From Oasisia sp. SBJ-2009 (lineage: Eukaryota; Annelida; Polychaeta; Sabellida; Siboglinidae), in contig OZ024860.1 of NCBI GenBank assembly GCA_964017155.1, positions 52,373,556 to 52,437,555 of the forward strand: DNA of 64,000 bases. The letters run 5' to 3'. The position numbers were made by a program, and so were the translations under genes. The notes beneath the pieces were generated by a model. That model did no database searches, was not told the DNA's origin, and saw only the letters and a list, made by a program, of their open reading frames with translations. Shown one piece after another: positions 14,231 to 25,399 of this stretch (position 1 is its first letter; each line of letters begins with the position of its first letter).

Positions 14231-14640
14231 TAGAAGATCGACTACTCAGGTCACTTTCAAATGCGTAGGAGGACATTAACGTGGAAAGTGCCTCAACAAG
14301 AAGAAAAGGCATCATGTGACATTACATTGGTGTTATGACATGGCACGTATGCCATACGTGTGTTATGCTGGACAGTACCTCAAGAACGGGATTAACGTTG
14401 TAAACGAGATGTGAATGCACGTGGACAGGGATGCCTTCGGCGTTGGTGGAGGGGACGAGAAGTGGAGAACTACTTGTGTGTGTCTAGTTGGTTATTGCAC
14501 ACTGGATACTTAAAACATGGTTAGTTCTCATATAACACAGTATCTTGATTATTCAACAATTCTCAAGATAATCCTTTTCCAAATCAAAAGGAGTTTTTAT
14601 TTTCCATTTTCCAAACCAAGATCTTTTTTTACATTTCATC
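14231..14640. other. No recognised gene
   Basis: Unassigned DNA between the ankyrin remnant and the Penelope-like tail; no clear motif. Confidence 0.4.
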
Positions 14641-14645
14641 TGACG

Positions 14646-14860
14646 TTACGCGCCGACTTCTTCAGTATTAATGACGAAATACGTCATCATACACGTCGGT
14701 AGCTCGTAATTGCCCTCCTCTCTGTAAAGTGGTGCCTTTGTATTCATGGTCCAGAGGGCTTCCTTTATTTGCCGGGTTCTTTTGTTTGGCTCTTTATCAA
14801 TAAGTTTCGCTTCCTCCCAGTCTATTATGTGAAAGACACCAATGAAAAGACGCCGTTCAA
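14646..14860 (-). pseudogene. Penelope-like element GIY-YIG tail
   Basis: Minus-strand frame with IIDWEEAKLIDKEPNKRTRQ, IKEALWT and APLYREEGNYELP. These are the conserved C-terminal blocks that follow the GIY-YIG endonuclease in Penelope-like retroelements and related RT proteins (IDW-x-x-x-K-hydrophobic-DxEP, KEAI, NREEG-x-ELP). The GIY-YIG core itself and the RT are missing, so this is a 5'-truncated copy. Upstream sequence on that strand is T-rich and not coding. Confidence 0.65.
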
Positions 14861-14968
14861 AAAATAATAGAAGCAAACATATTTTCCGATAGCCAGTTGG
14901 CAAGATAATAATAATAATATAATTTCTAGTGCACCTAAATTATTAGACAAACGTCAGAGACGCATCAT

Positions 14969-15168
14969 GACTGTTAGACATCAGATTAACCAAGACTGTT
15001 AGACATCAGATTAACCAAGACTGTTAGACATCAGATTAACCAAGACTGTTAGACATCAGATTAACCAAGACTGTTAGACATCAGATTAACCAAGACTGTT
15101 AGACATCAGATTAACCAAGACTGTTAGACATCAGATTAATCAAGACTGTTAGACATCAGATTAATCAA
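14969..15168. repeat. 25-bp minisatellite, 8 units
   Basis: Eight head-to-tail copies of a 25-bp unit beginning GACTGTTAGACATCAG. The first six end in AACCAA and the last two in AATCAA; otherwise they are identical. There are no spacers. It lies just beyond the stop codon of the minus-strand LINE tail at 15,227. Confidence 0.98.
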
Positions 15169-15214
15169 GCTCAGATAATCAAGTATATTATGGATAGCGA
15201 TAGTTGGATAGATA

Positions 15215-15480
15215 CGCCAGGAAGCTATGCTGGATAGACAACGGTGTAAAGGTACGTTTTGAAATGCCGGCGAAACTGAGCAGTATTGTCAACTGAACTG
15301 ACGACAGAAGGAAGCATGTGCCAAACAATAGGTGCAGCTAAAAACTAGTCTTAATGTTACTATCTACTATATAATTTTTTTCAATGAACATGTATACTTG
15401 ACCATTCGATAGCAAATGTTTGTCTCTTATATCTGACTTGTAGAACTTAGGGTCTCTATGCTGTTTGAAATCCAGTTGCT
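15215..15480 (-). pseudogene. LINE ORF2 C-terminal end, minus strand
   Basis: Minus-strand reading gives QLDFKQHRDPKFYKSDIRDK (about 15,475-15,415). Then comes AAPIVWHMLPSVVSSVDNTA followed by QFRRHFKTYLYTVVYPA and a stop near 15,227. This is the standard WN-x-LP...FK-x-x-LKTYL ending of CR1/L2/Jockey-type ORF2. One frame shift lies near 15,345. The 5' part is absent. Its 3' side abuts the 25-bp minisatellite. A related but worse copy is at 5,940-6,200. Confidence 0.75.
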
Positions 15481-15802
15481 ATATTGTTTCGTGCACAGTT
15501 TTCTACTGGTAGTGATCACACATTGTGCTTACTGCATACATAGACACTGACATTTATGTTGTTGCCTTTACATAACTTGGTGATTTATTAAACGTTCTCT
15601 TTGGAATTGCTAATTTCAGCTATAGCAGGTGAAGGGCTGAATAGAATCAAATTTATTTTTCCTCTGGCGAAAATGAATACGCAATAATCAAACGCCTGTT
15701 TGCCAGGTGGGAACATAATTATGATAACTTGTAAATGTAAAAAAAGACAAGCTCGGAGGTGCATCAAGATAGCGTCAAAGTTAACAGCGCCACACAGCGG
15801 CT

Positions 15803-16689
15803 CAACAACACCATCCAGCCAAACAGTCACGCCGCAGCCATCCAAGCGTGACCGCGGTATGAAAGGAGCTGCACCCCGGCACAAAGGGCTTGTCACCGAA
15901 CGACGACAGTCATCGCCGCACTACATATTACAAATTGAGTGCACGGCGACATTGGTGTCATAAGTGTTATAAAACCATGCCAAGGAACTCGTGAAGAATT
16001 TTGCGAATTAGAACATTCGGCAATTAAGCCACTAACTGTGCCTTTGTGAATTTAGTGTGCAACCGTTTCTATGGTATCCGGATTTTTTCAGTGAACTAGA
16101 AACGCGCAATTCCCTAGCAGAACCTTGCTCCGTCCCTGACCACGAATTAACTTAACGTTGTCGCGCTTACATTTTCCGGTCTTTACAATCTTTCCGATTG
16201 GCGTTTCTGCGCATGAGCAATAAATGTAAAATTGCGTTGGTTAAAATGTGGTTCAATGCAATAACATATGACATTTGTTTAAATCACTGCCACGGAATAA
16301 GGCGCACTACAGTCACGTGATTTACGCTTGCTATGAAAACATGCCTCAAAACGTGTTTGCCACGTGATGCCTTGCGACAAATAACTTTGCTGAGAGGTTA
16401 TATACATCTTAACGAACAACTGGTTGTATTTATATCATAAATGCTTTGTTCTTTCGCTGCACATTGAGGATTCTACATTTATCGCGCATGCGGAACCTTT
16501 ATAGCGCCGAAAAAATGTAAGCGCTACATCGTTACCGCATATTTATCGAGTTTCAACTTTCAAAAAGTCTGTATAAAACGTCATTTTTGGGGACACGCTC
16601 ATACCAAAACTATTCGAACATTCTTGCAAATAAGATTTTGCAGTCATAAAACTGACTGTCATAACATACGCTCGTTCAACTATTACACA
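15803..16689. repeat. Dispersed repeat family A, copy 2
   Basis: Second copy of 3,087-3,647, with the same ATTGGTGTCA word (15,951-15,960). It is interrupted by the MITE at 16,159-16,528 and about 18 extra bases on its left side. The first copy shows what the site looked like without the insertion. Confidence 0.75.
16159..16528. mobile_element. MITE with TGT(C/A)GCGCTTACATTTT ends
   Basis: Terminal inverted repeats: TGTCGCGCTTACATTTT at the left, and AAAATGTAAGCGCTACA at the right. A second inverted pair lies inside (GCAATAAATGTA / CTACATTTATCGCGC). The length is 370 bp and there is no ORF. The element is absent from the matching place in repeat copy 1, which proves an insertion. No clean target duplication is visible. 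Confidence 0.75.
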
Positions 16690-17443
16690 AGTAAGTAAAT
16701 ATATAAACCGAAAGTTGTAGACGATGTCAGTGGCGGACTGAATAAGAATAAGAATAAGAAAATAGGACAGTAAGGACATACTTACATGCTTGCATTATTG
16801 GCGAGTTTGACCAAGTCAATTTACCACCCATAAACAGTGCGCGCATATAATTATGTCTGTCAATAATTGATATAGTTTCCTGCATCACTGTGTTCTGGTA
16901 CGCACGTTTCAAATTAACCTACTTTGTTTACACACAACCAATCTAGTATGTTGTCATTCATCCCTCAGTGGCGACATAAGATATACCCATTGATCTCAGA
17001 GGATGATCTGAAATTCATGACATTGTATTCCTCGGATACAATAAAAAAGAATAATTAAACAACAACAGGACATCGACCTTGATTTGCGGTTACATGAGAT
17101 AAGACGTGTGTTTTCGGAGCTCCACTACATAGCATGATTTGATAAGTTGTACGCGTATAATAGACATTCCGACTGTCAAGTGAGTAAAACAGTATCCTGC
17201 TATTTTACATATGTGAACAAGTTCACAACTCCGACAGTGAAAAACGACAAAATTCGTACAATTTATCGGTAGAACTGGAAATATCGCCCAGTTTGGATGT
17301 ATGGCGCGGTAAATTCCATCCCCGGTGACACATTGTGAGTTCTGAGTGCCTACGAAGAACAATAGCAGCGAGCGGTGACAACGATAGTGTGACCGTTACA
17401 GGCTAATCGCGTGTCACTCACGTTGATTGTGAGCCACACCACC
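16690..17443. other. Probable LINE 5' UTR
   Basis: Non-coding stretch before ORF1 of the LINE, with a short (GAATAA)n run near 16,738. The 5' end of the element cannot be fixed from one copy. Confidence 0.4.
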
Positions 17444-18220
17444 ATGCCGAAACAAAGGCCGACCAAGTCCGCTGCAAGTGGGTGTTCAGCGGAGGCCCTG
17501 AGTGGTGACATTCACATCGACGCGGATGACACCGGGAGTCACGATGCCTTTGTTAAGAAGCTACTACAGGTCCAGCAAGACGCCTTCCAGGCATGTCTGC
17601 AGAGCGCTATCGCCGAGATTAACCGGAGGGTAGACAACTTCATGCGGGAAACAACAACCTCGCTGACTGAACTTCGAGTCAGTCTACAATATACGCAGAC
17701 GCAGGTAGACGAACTCACTGCGAAGCAAACAAACGACATCGTTGACGACCTGGGAAGAAAACTGCGCGACTGTGAAGACACCATCGCCAGAGTTGAACGC
17801 ACCGTCGACTACCAGGAAAACCAGTCCCGACGGTGCAATCTGCGATTCGACGGCATTCCGGACGCAGAAAACGAAACCTGGGAGCAGGCGGAAAAAAACG
17901 TGCGCCGAGAAATAACAACATCGCTGGAACTTCCGGAAACTCAAGTACGCGCCATGACGATCGAGCGGGCACACCGAACGGGCTGCACCGGATCGAAAGC
18001 CCGGACCATCGTGGTCAAATTCGCTCAGTACAAAGACCGCGAGCTCGTGCTTGCGGCGGCCAAGAAAAAACGACCTCATGGGATATATGTGAACGAAGAC
18101 TATTCGCAGAGAATTATGGCGAGACGCAAAGAACTTCTCCCCAAAATGATGAAAGCACGCGAAGAAGGGAAGATCGCTTACCTGTCGTTTGACAAGTTGG
18201 TGGTAAGAGATCGTGATTAA
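17444..18220 (+). CDS. LINE ORF1 protein
   Basis: Intact frame. ATG 17,444 sits in an ACCATGC context and is preferred over the upstream in-frame ATG at 17,411. The product is 258 residues: a basic Ser-rich head, then a coiled coil (about residues 45-125), then an RRM-like domain with SRRCNLRFDGIPDAENETW. IERAHRTG and ARTIVVKFAQYKDRELVL follow, and then a basic C-terminal segment with VNEDYSQRIMARRKELLPKM. This is the L1/CR1-type ORF1 architecture: a trimeric RNA-binding protein that coats the LINE RNA and acts as a nucleic-acid chaperone. ORF2 begins 41 bp downstream of its stop. No damage is visible. Confidence 0.88.
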   Translation: MPKQRPTKSAASGCSAEALSGDIHIDADDTGSHDAFVKKLLQVQQDAFQACLQSAIAEINRRVDNFMRETTTSLTELRVSLQYTQTQVDELTAKQTNDIVDDLGRKLRDCEDTIARVERTVDYQENQSRRCNLRFDGIPDAENETWEQAEKNVRREITTSLELPETQVRAMTIERAHRTGCTGSKARTIVVKFAQYKDRELVLAAAKKKRPHGIYVNEDYSQRIMARRKELLPKMMKAREEGKIAYLSFDKLVVRDRD

Positions 18221-18261
18221 AAACACGTAAATGCAAAATCATTAAACGACGAACACTCATA

Positions 18262-21200
18262 ATGCCTGTACATACTGAACTCTTTTACGAACACGAAATA
18301 GACACTGAATGTTTATTGTATAATGATTTGCCTACACAGTGCAGATATTTCACCCCTGCACAGTTTTCAACAAACTTTAGCGGTACTGATCGGGCAAACA
18401 ATCTGAGTGTTATACACTTCAATGCCCGGAGTCTAAAAGCCAACTTAAATAAGATTAAGGACACTCTTCGAGAACTAGAGTATAAGTTCCATATTATTGC
18501 AATTTCGGAAACTTGGTTTAAAGAAAACAATTGGGATGGAAATGAAGTAACTAATTTTCATGACGCATTTTTAGGTTACAAATTGTACTGCAACTCCAGA
18601 AACAACAAAACAGGCGGTGGTGTTGCCATATTTGTATGCGAATCTCTACTTAGGAATTGTGAATCTCCTAATATATGCCTGCGGAACGTATCATATGCGA
18701 TTGATGAATGTTTCGAAAGTATTTTTATTGAACTACAGATCAGTAAACATTCAAAAATCAATGTCGGCTGTATATACAGAGCACCGAATACTAGCATTAG
18801 CAAATTTAATGAAAATTTATCATATATACTAGGAAATCTTACCAGTAAAGTGGTGTACATATGTGGTGATTTTAATATAGATCTATTACACTGTGAAGAA
18901 CAAACTGAATCGAAACATTTCGTTGATCAAATGTTCAGTTCTGGATTGTATCCCTTGATCACCAGGCCAACAAGAATAACAGGCACGACTGCAACTATAA
19001 TAGATAACATTTTCTGTTCTGAGCTATGCAGAAACAAAATGTGCGGCATTGTTTTAAGCGATGCTACGGATCATATGCCAATTTTCGTTCTGTGTGATAA
19101 TAGTACTTACGTGACCAATAATAATTATCAAAAAGTGAAGTATAACAGAACATTGGACGATGAAGCCTTAAGCAAATTTGAACAAGACTTAAGCCATACA
19201 AACTGGGAAACTGTACTGAACGAATGTAATCCCAATTTAGCATACTTGCAATTTATGCAAATACTAAGTAACACCTACAACAATGCTTGCCCTGTCAAAA
19301 TAAGAATGTATACAAACAACACTAAACGGAAGGAAAAACCTTGGATATCAAGAGGCCTAAAACACGCTTGCATTAAAAAAAATAACTTGTACTTAGCATT
19401 TCTAAAAAGAAGGTCATTGTTAACAGAAAGTCGCTATAAAAACTACAAAAACAAGTTAACAAAAATCTTGCGTATTTAAAAAAAGGACTATTATAGACAG
19501 AAACTCGAAGAGTGTAAGGCCAACACTAGTGAAACGTGGACAATTCTTAACACTATAATTGGCAAAAGAAAGTCGGAAGCAAAATATTCAAATGAATTCA
19601 TTGTTGATAACGATCGAGTAACATTAGACAACGAAGAAATTGCTAATAATTTCAATAACTTCTTTGTTAACATAGGTACAATCGTATCTAACAGTATAGA
19701 GCCAGGCCAAGGAACACAACCGACTGACTTTCTAAAAAAACAGGTATCAGAGTCAATGTATATGTATCCCGTTACTGAGAAAGAAGTAAGCGAAATTGTG
19801 TCAGGGTGCAAAAGTAAGACTTCGTATGGACACGACGAAATCAGCATGAAAACTGTTAAACATGTAATAAAGCAAATTGTAAGACCTTTAACCTATATAT
19901 TTAACAGATCATTAATCACCGGAATATTTCCAAATGACATGAAAACGGCAAAAGTTATTCCTGTTTTTAAATCAGGAGATCGTCTCCAATTTTCTAACTA
20001 TAGACCTATATCACTGTTACCCCAATTCTCCAAAACACTAGAAAAAATATTTAATAAAAGGTTAATGTCATTCATTGAAAAGCATCACGTATTGACTGAC
20101 GGGCAATATGGCTTCAGAAGTAATCACTCAACTTCATTAGCGTTAACCGAATTTGTCGAAAAGGTAACTTCAGCAATAGATATAAACAAGAAAGCACTAT
20201 CGGGGTCTTTATTGATCTGAAGAAAGCATTTGACACCGTTGATCATAAAATACTGCTAAGTAAGTTACAATGTTATGGAATAAGGGGTTTGGCACTAGAT
20301 TGGATTAACAGTTATTTAGCCAATCGTGGTCAGTATGTGTGCTATAACAACAGTAATTCAGAGCTAAAGAATATCAAGTGTGGAGTCCCACAAGGATCAA
20401 TCCTGGGCCCAGTACTATTTATTTTATATATAAATGACATGTGTGAAGTGTCAAAATTGCTTAATATTATTTTGTTTGCAGATGACACTAGCATTTTTTA
20501 CTCAACTAGGAATATTGTGGATATAACATGTACAGTTAATAACGAACTAGAAAAACTAGATATATGGTTCAGAGTTAATAAATTATCGCTTAATGTGAAC
20601 AAAACCAATGTTATCATGTTTACAAATAAAAAACAACTTAGACCAACAGTAAACATTGTTTTGAATGGAAAGAACATTGAGCAGGTGTCACATACAAAAT
20701 TCCTTGGTGTAATCATTGATGAAAACTTAACGTGGAGAGAGCAGATAAAAACGGTTGAAACGAAGGTATCAAAAAGCATAGGTGTTTTGTATAAAACAAA
20801 GGATGTTCTTGATATTCAAGCATTACGCACGTCATACCAATCACTTGTTGAACCATATATGTCTTATTGCTGTGAAATATGGGGAAATACGTATCCGTCT
20901 AGAGTAAGAAAACTCTCTCTGCTACAGAAAAAAGCTATACGAATAATATATAGTCTTGATTACCATGGTCATACATCTGTATTTTTTCACTGTTCAAGAA
21001 TTCTTAAACTTCAAGATTTAATTACACATAGGACTATGGTTATGCTTTATAAAGCAAACAACCACTGTTTAGAAGGTCGTGTACAAGCGTTCTTTGAACC
21101 AACTGCAGCCGTACACAAGTATGATACCAGACAATCTAAACTATTTTATGTTAAAAAAGCGAACACCACCCATAGACTACTGTCAATTACTGTCAGAGGA

Positions 21201-21302
21201 ATACACGTATGGAACGGTCTTGAAAGTAATATAAGACAGTTGCCAAGTTTACAACAATCTAAACAAAGTTTAAAGTCGACGTTACTTTCTTCGTATTTAT
21301 GA
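18262..21302 (+). pseudogene. LINE ORF2 (endonuclease-RT), two lesions
   Basis: The N-terminal APE-type endonuclease has SVIHFNARSLK, AISETWF, GGGVAIFV, GCIYRAPNT, CGDFNID and SDATDHMPIFV, so all catalytic positions are present. A TAA at 19,477-19,479 interrupts the linker; the same frame resumes with KKDYYRQKLEEC. The RT follows: KVIPVFKSGDRLQFSNYRPI, GQYGFRSNHSTS, then a 1-nt frameshift near 20,200. Beyond it are IDLKKAFDTVDH, GVPQGSILGPVLFILYIND, ILFADDTSIF and KFLGVIIDENLTW. The thumb and C-terminus end in HVWNGLESNIRQLPS and TLLSSYL. There is no RNase H, as in CR1/L2-like elements. With only two lesions in about 3 kb the copy is young. ORF2 nicks target DNA and copies the RNA by target-primed reverse transcription. 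Confidence 0.9.
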
Positions 21303-21392
21303 ACAATTAACACAATGCAAAAACAAAAAAAACAAAAAAAATTGTATTAAATCTTATAACTTTTACTATAACTATTATGCATTTTAGTTGAG

Positions 21393-21437
21393 AAGGGCAT
21401 AGCGCCTTACAAGTCATTTGACTTCTGCTATGTCCTT
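21393..21437 (+). promoter_or_regulatory. LINE 3'-UTR stem-loop
   Basis: Outer stem AAGGGCATAG (21,393-21,402) with CTATGTCCTT (21,428-21,437), containing one G-U pair. Inner stem AAGTCA (21,411-21,416) with TGACTT (21,419-21,424). In several L2/CR1-clade LINEs a 3' stem-loop is the RT recognition site; a similar role here is inference. Confidence 0.6.
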
Positions 21438-21533
21438 TTAACAACAGCACCGATATTATATTGTGTTGTCGTTACCATTATGTATTGTATTATTTTTCAG
21501 ACTATGTTGTATATTCCTGTGTTGCTGTTGTTA

Positions 21534-21552
21534 AATAAACATTCATTCATTC
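21534..21552 (+). terminator. AATAAA plus ATTC tandem tail
   Basis: AATAAA at 21,534-21,539 followed by ATTCATTCATTC (21,541-21,552). This is the short tandem tail typical of L2/CR1-like 3' ends, in place of poly(A). Confidence 0.75.
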
Positions 21553-21601
21553 AACGTTTTGACTACGATTTTTTGGCCGGCATAACAAGTAAACCTAAAA
21601 A

Positions 21602-23027
21602 ATGTCGGTGGATGAATGGCGCCGTGACGCTCATGAAGGCCGGGTCGTTGACTTGGAGACGTCGCTGGCGACAGGGGACAAGTCTCGCTTCCCTTGTCCA
21701 CCCTCCACACCAACACAGGGTACCCTTGTGGAGATCGTGAATGCAATACGCACACTTGAAGCGAAAGTAGAACACTTAACTGAGTGAGTGGATAAATAGG
21801 ACAAATACATAACACACCTAAGGCAAACGACACACAGAGACATTGACAAATACGTAAATCCCGATATGTTTGGTGCTACCGCTAGACCAAAATCCAATCC
21901 TGCCCCCAGATTCAAAACATCATCTAATTTCGATGAAAGTGCTGGCATATATGACGACCAAATGTCCGGTTTTGGAAGGTATGTCCGCAAACAAGCGATA
22001 CCAGTGACCACACGCAATATCCTCCCACTAACATTCCCGAGCGCAACAAGAGGCAACCGCGCTACACCTCCCCTTACCGCACCCAAACTAGTAGGAGAGG
22101 TAACCACCAGGGCCCGATGAAACCCGACGTAGTGTCGCAGATACACAATCAAGATATGTGAGTCTCGACAAATTTGATGGGAAAGTCGGTACCACCAATT
22201 TGAGTTACTCGCAACCCGCGAACGGCTGGTGTGACTCGTGTCATGTTTGAAGGGCCCTGCATGACAGCTCAACGAAGCTTCTCCCAGAGAGCACGCAACA
22301 CATGCACACAGCATTGCTGCACTCCAGGAGAGAAATGGGAGCAGGAGACCCGCCTTAATCATAACACTTAGGCCTGAACTGACTACCGTGCGACAGGAAG
22401 AGGGGGAGAGTATGGACACGTTTGGGGATCGGGTCTACGCCACGACAAACCAAGTGTATCCCTACTTGGTAAAAACTCCTACCGTACTCCAAAGCCTTGC
22501 GGTACCTGCATTTTTTAAGCGACATAAACGCGGCACAAGAGGCCATGAAGTTCCGCGATCCCAAGTTTATCCAGGTAGCATTGGTAACAGTAACACACAC
22601 CCAATGCGTGTCACGCACATTTGGTAACCGGGGAGTGCCCACTGCTCAATTAACAGAGGAATCATAGACACAGCCTTAGTTGGAGCCACCATCGCCACGG
22701 TAACTACCAGGATAGTCAGGGGAGTCCCCGACGTGGCGACCGTTCACACTGGCATGGCGCACGGCAAGCTGATCATAGTCGTGACGGTAGTGATACACCT
22801 CGCGGTAGGGAGCATGATCGGGCGAAGTATCAGAGCTGATATGATGCAAAGACATCTGATTATAATAGTCAAAACCCACGACCACGTGATATTTCCACCT
22901 CTCCCCTACGTAGGGTAGATGAGGCAGTGAAAACGTGATCAAACAACTCAGGGTGATTCCTGTTGGCCACGGATCCATCCTAGAGGTTTTCTAACACGGA
23001 AAAGGCCAACAGAAACATAGAGAGTCA
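21602..23027 (+). pseudogene. Gypsy gag, copy A
   Basis: Starts at ATG 21,602 (MSVDEWRRDAHEGR) and runs into a coiled-coil-like segment (LVEIVNAIRTLEAKVEHLTE), then a stop. Further blocks can be read in changing frames: DKYVNPDMFGATARP, FKTSSNFDESAGIYDDQMSG, a capsid-like part near 22,230-22,420, and AAQEAMKFRDPKFIQVAL near 22,530-22,590. Gag is the structural protein that packages the element RNA. The copy is repeated, without its first 150 bp, at 23,240-24,430. No clear zinc knuckle is left. Confidence 0.7.
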
Positions 23028-23240
23028 ATGAAAACGGTTCAACGGTCTGCAGGTCGAATTGCTATGCAAATACGGCGGGGCGACCGCCAGTCAATGTCAA
23101 CAATACTGCAGCAATTACACTGGCTGCCTGTCAGAAAGCGTATCGAATACAAGCTACTAGTACTCGTGCACAGGGCTTTATACGACGGCACGCCAGAGTA
23201 TCTCGCGGCACTGCTACTCCAGCACGCACTTCGCACTTAG
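23028..23240 (+). pseudogene. LINE RT thumb fragment between gag copies
   Basis: 70 codons in one frame: RSAGRIAMQIRRGDRQSMST, then LQQLHWLPVRKRIEYKLLVL, VHRALYDGTPEYLAALL. This is the very conserved LHWLPVRxRIxYKxxxLVxxAL block after the RT palm in L2/CR1-like LINEs. The fragment is cut at both ends and sits exactly between the two gag copies. Confidence 0.8.
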
Positions 23241-24430
23241 TAAAAGTAGACCACTTATCTGAGACAGTGGATAAACAAGACAAATACATAACACACCTAA
23301 GGCAAACGACACACAGATACACTGACAAATACGCGAATCCCGATATGTTTGGTGCTACCGCTAGACCGAAATTCAAACCTGCCCCCAGATTCAAAACATC
23401 ATCTAATTTCGATGAAAGTGTTGACATATATGACGACCAAATGTCCGGTTTTGGAAGGTATGTCCCCCAACATTACCAGGATCCACAAACAGGCGATACC
23501 AGTGACCATACGCAATATCCCCCCACGAACCGTCCCGAGCGAAACACGAGGCAACCGCGCTACACCTCCCCTTACCGCACCCAAACTAGTAGGAGAGGTA
23601 ACCACCAGGGCCCCGATGAAACCCGTCGTAGTGTCGCAGATGCACAATAAAGATATGTGAATCTCGACGACATGTTCGACGGAAAGTCGCCGAATGGGAC
23701 AATTGGTATCACCAATTTGAGTTCCTCGCAACCCATGTTTGAAGGGCCCTGCACTGACAGCTTACCGAAGCTTCTCCCAGGGAGCACGCAACACATATGC
23801 ACACTACATTGCTGCACTCCAGGAGAGATATGGGAGCAGGAGACCCGCCCTAATCGTAACACTTCGGGCAGAACTGTCTACCGTGCGACGGGGGGGGGGG
23901 GAGATCGGATATACGCCCTGACCAACCTGCTTCGAGTACAATGTAAAAGGAACTATCGCTCGCGAATGTTCGAATAGATTGCACCGTCGCAAAGAGACAG
24001 TGAGAGCACGCCACAACATCAATATCGGAGCAGTAGCAATAGTTCAATTAACATAGAAATCACAGACACAGCTATATGTGGAGTCACCTTCGCCATGGTA
24101 ACTACCAGGATATTCGAAGGAGTCCCCGACGTGGCGACCGTTCATACGGGCATGGCGCATGGCAAGCCGATCATAGTCGTGGCGGTATTGATACATATCT
24201 CGGTAGGGAGCATGATCGGACGAAGTATCAGAGTAGAGTTGATGCAAAGACATCTGACTGTAATAGGCAGAACCCACGATCACGTGACGTTTCCATCTCT
24301 CCCCTACGTAGGGTAGATGAAGCTGTGAAAACACGATCAAACTAATCAGGGTAAATCCTTTTAGCCACGGATCCATCCCAGAGGTTTTCCAACAAGGAAA
24401 AGGCCAAAAGAAACAAAGAGTATCAATGAA
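23240..24430 (+). pseudogene. Gypsy gag, copy B
   Basis: Same sequence as copy A from the KVEHL block onward: DKQDKYITHLRQTTHRYTDK, YANPDMFGATARP, FKTSSNFDESVDIYDDQMSG, then a longer linker. The capsid block reads ALTAYRSFSQGARNTYAHYI with AALQERYG (about 23,745-23,835). It lacks the start codon region. A run of nine G at 23,890-23,900 lies at a frame change. Both copies share the downstream block around 22,690-23,010 / 24,090-24,400. The pol region follows only this copy. Confidence 0.7.
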
Positions 24431-25030
24431 TGGAGCCGATCGTGCGACAAATGAACTGGTTGGTCTAATCACAGACACAGGGTCAAGACAGCTAACTGAA
24501 CCTGGGGTTAGCCATTCACAGTTAAGCCCAACAGTAGGCCACATCTGACTAATTCCAGCATATATCCATGTTGCAGATACGTTATTTAAGCTGGATACCG
24601 CTGCGCAAATGATGTCAATGATCAGCCAGTCATTTATACACTCACTCAAACCAGCATTGTCAGTATCTCGTGAATACATACGAGTAAGAAACGCAGAACA
24701 CGGTTCATACATGCGTTATCGCATTATTAGATAACTGCCAATCACAATATAGGGCAAACAATTCCAAATTGACATAGCTGTTGGACCCATCACGGACGAT
24801 TTCATTATTGGAATGGACTTTCTACTGGAACACCATTGCATTGTTAATGTGGAGATCAGCATTGTTACAATAGATGGCGACATTGTTTATGCCGTAATGA
24901 AGAAAGGCAGTAGCAGAAAGGCAGTAGCGGTCGCTATAATGGGATCAGAGTTGAGGTTACGCAACGCACCGTTGTGCCACCCAATCACAGGACCAACCTT
25001 ATGGTGGAGTTGTCTAACCCAACACATATT
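24430..25030 (+). pseudogene. Gypsy aspartic protease remnant
   Basis: LVGLITDTGSRQLTEPG near 24,460-24,510 contains the DTG active-site triad, followed in another frame by ITDDFIIGMDFLLEHHCIVN (about 24,790-24,850). The IG-x-DFL block is the flap-distal motif of retropepsins in Gypsy elements. Stops and frame changes lie between the two. It would cleave the Gag-Pol polyprotein. Confidence 0.65.
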
Positions 25031-25399
25031 ACACACGTAACTACGCCTGAACTAACTGACTCTCTCATTATCCCGTCCTGTCGAATATGTGGAGGGGAAG
25101 GATCAGTTGTTATAGAGATTATAAATGATAGCTATCGCCAAGTTGTTCTTAATGAGAGCTGCTGATCCAAGCCATCGAATTGGATGAGATACTAACCACC
25201 GATACCGAATCACAACAAACATTTGTAATTGTCCGTCATTATGGAGTAGACGATGATCGGGATCTACCTTCTTGGGAGGAGGGGATACAATCCACAATGA
25301 GATGTCACCAGCAGCTTCATTCATTATGGATGACAGCCTTTACGACAGATACATTTCAGGAATACGCAAAGAAGTAGATGCTTGTATACCAAAATATCT

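Larger units (their letters stand above)
17411..21554 (+). mobile_element. Near-complete CR1/L2-like LINE
   Basis: ORF1, ORF2, a 250-bp 3' UTR with stem-loop, and an AATAAA followed by three ATTC repeats that mark the 3' end. The 5' limit is uncertain (somewhere in 16,690-17,410). Clade assignment is by motif order only. Confidence 0.85.

Noticed and set aside
14969..15168. CRISPR-like array
   Set aside because: Units are contiguous 25-mers without spacers, in a eukaryotic context.
17539..18226. Minus-strand frames within LINE ORF1 and ORF2
   Set aside because: Shadows of the plus-strand LINE proteins.
24090..24345. Minus-strand frame with HDYDRLAVRHARMNGRHVGD, also at 22,690-22,980
   Set aside because: It recurs only because the gag region is duplicated; the plus strand is the element's coding strand.
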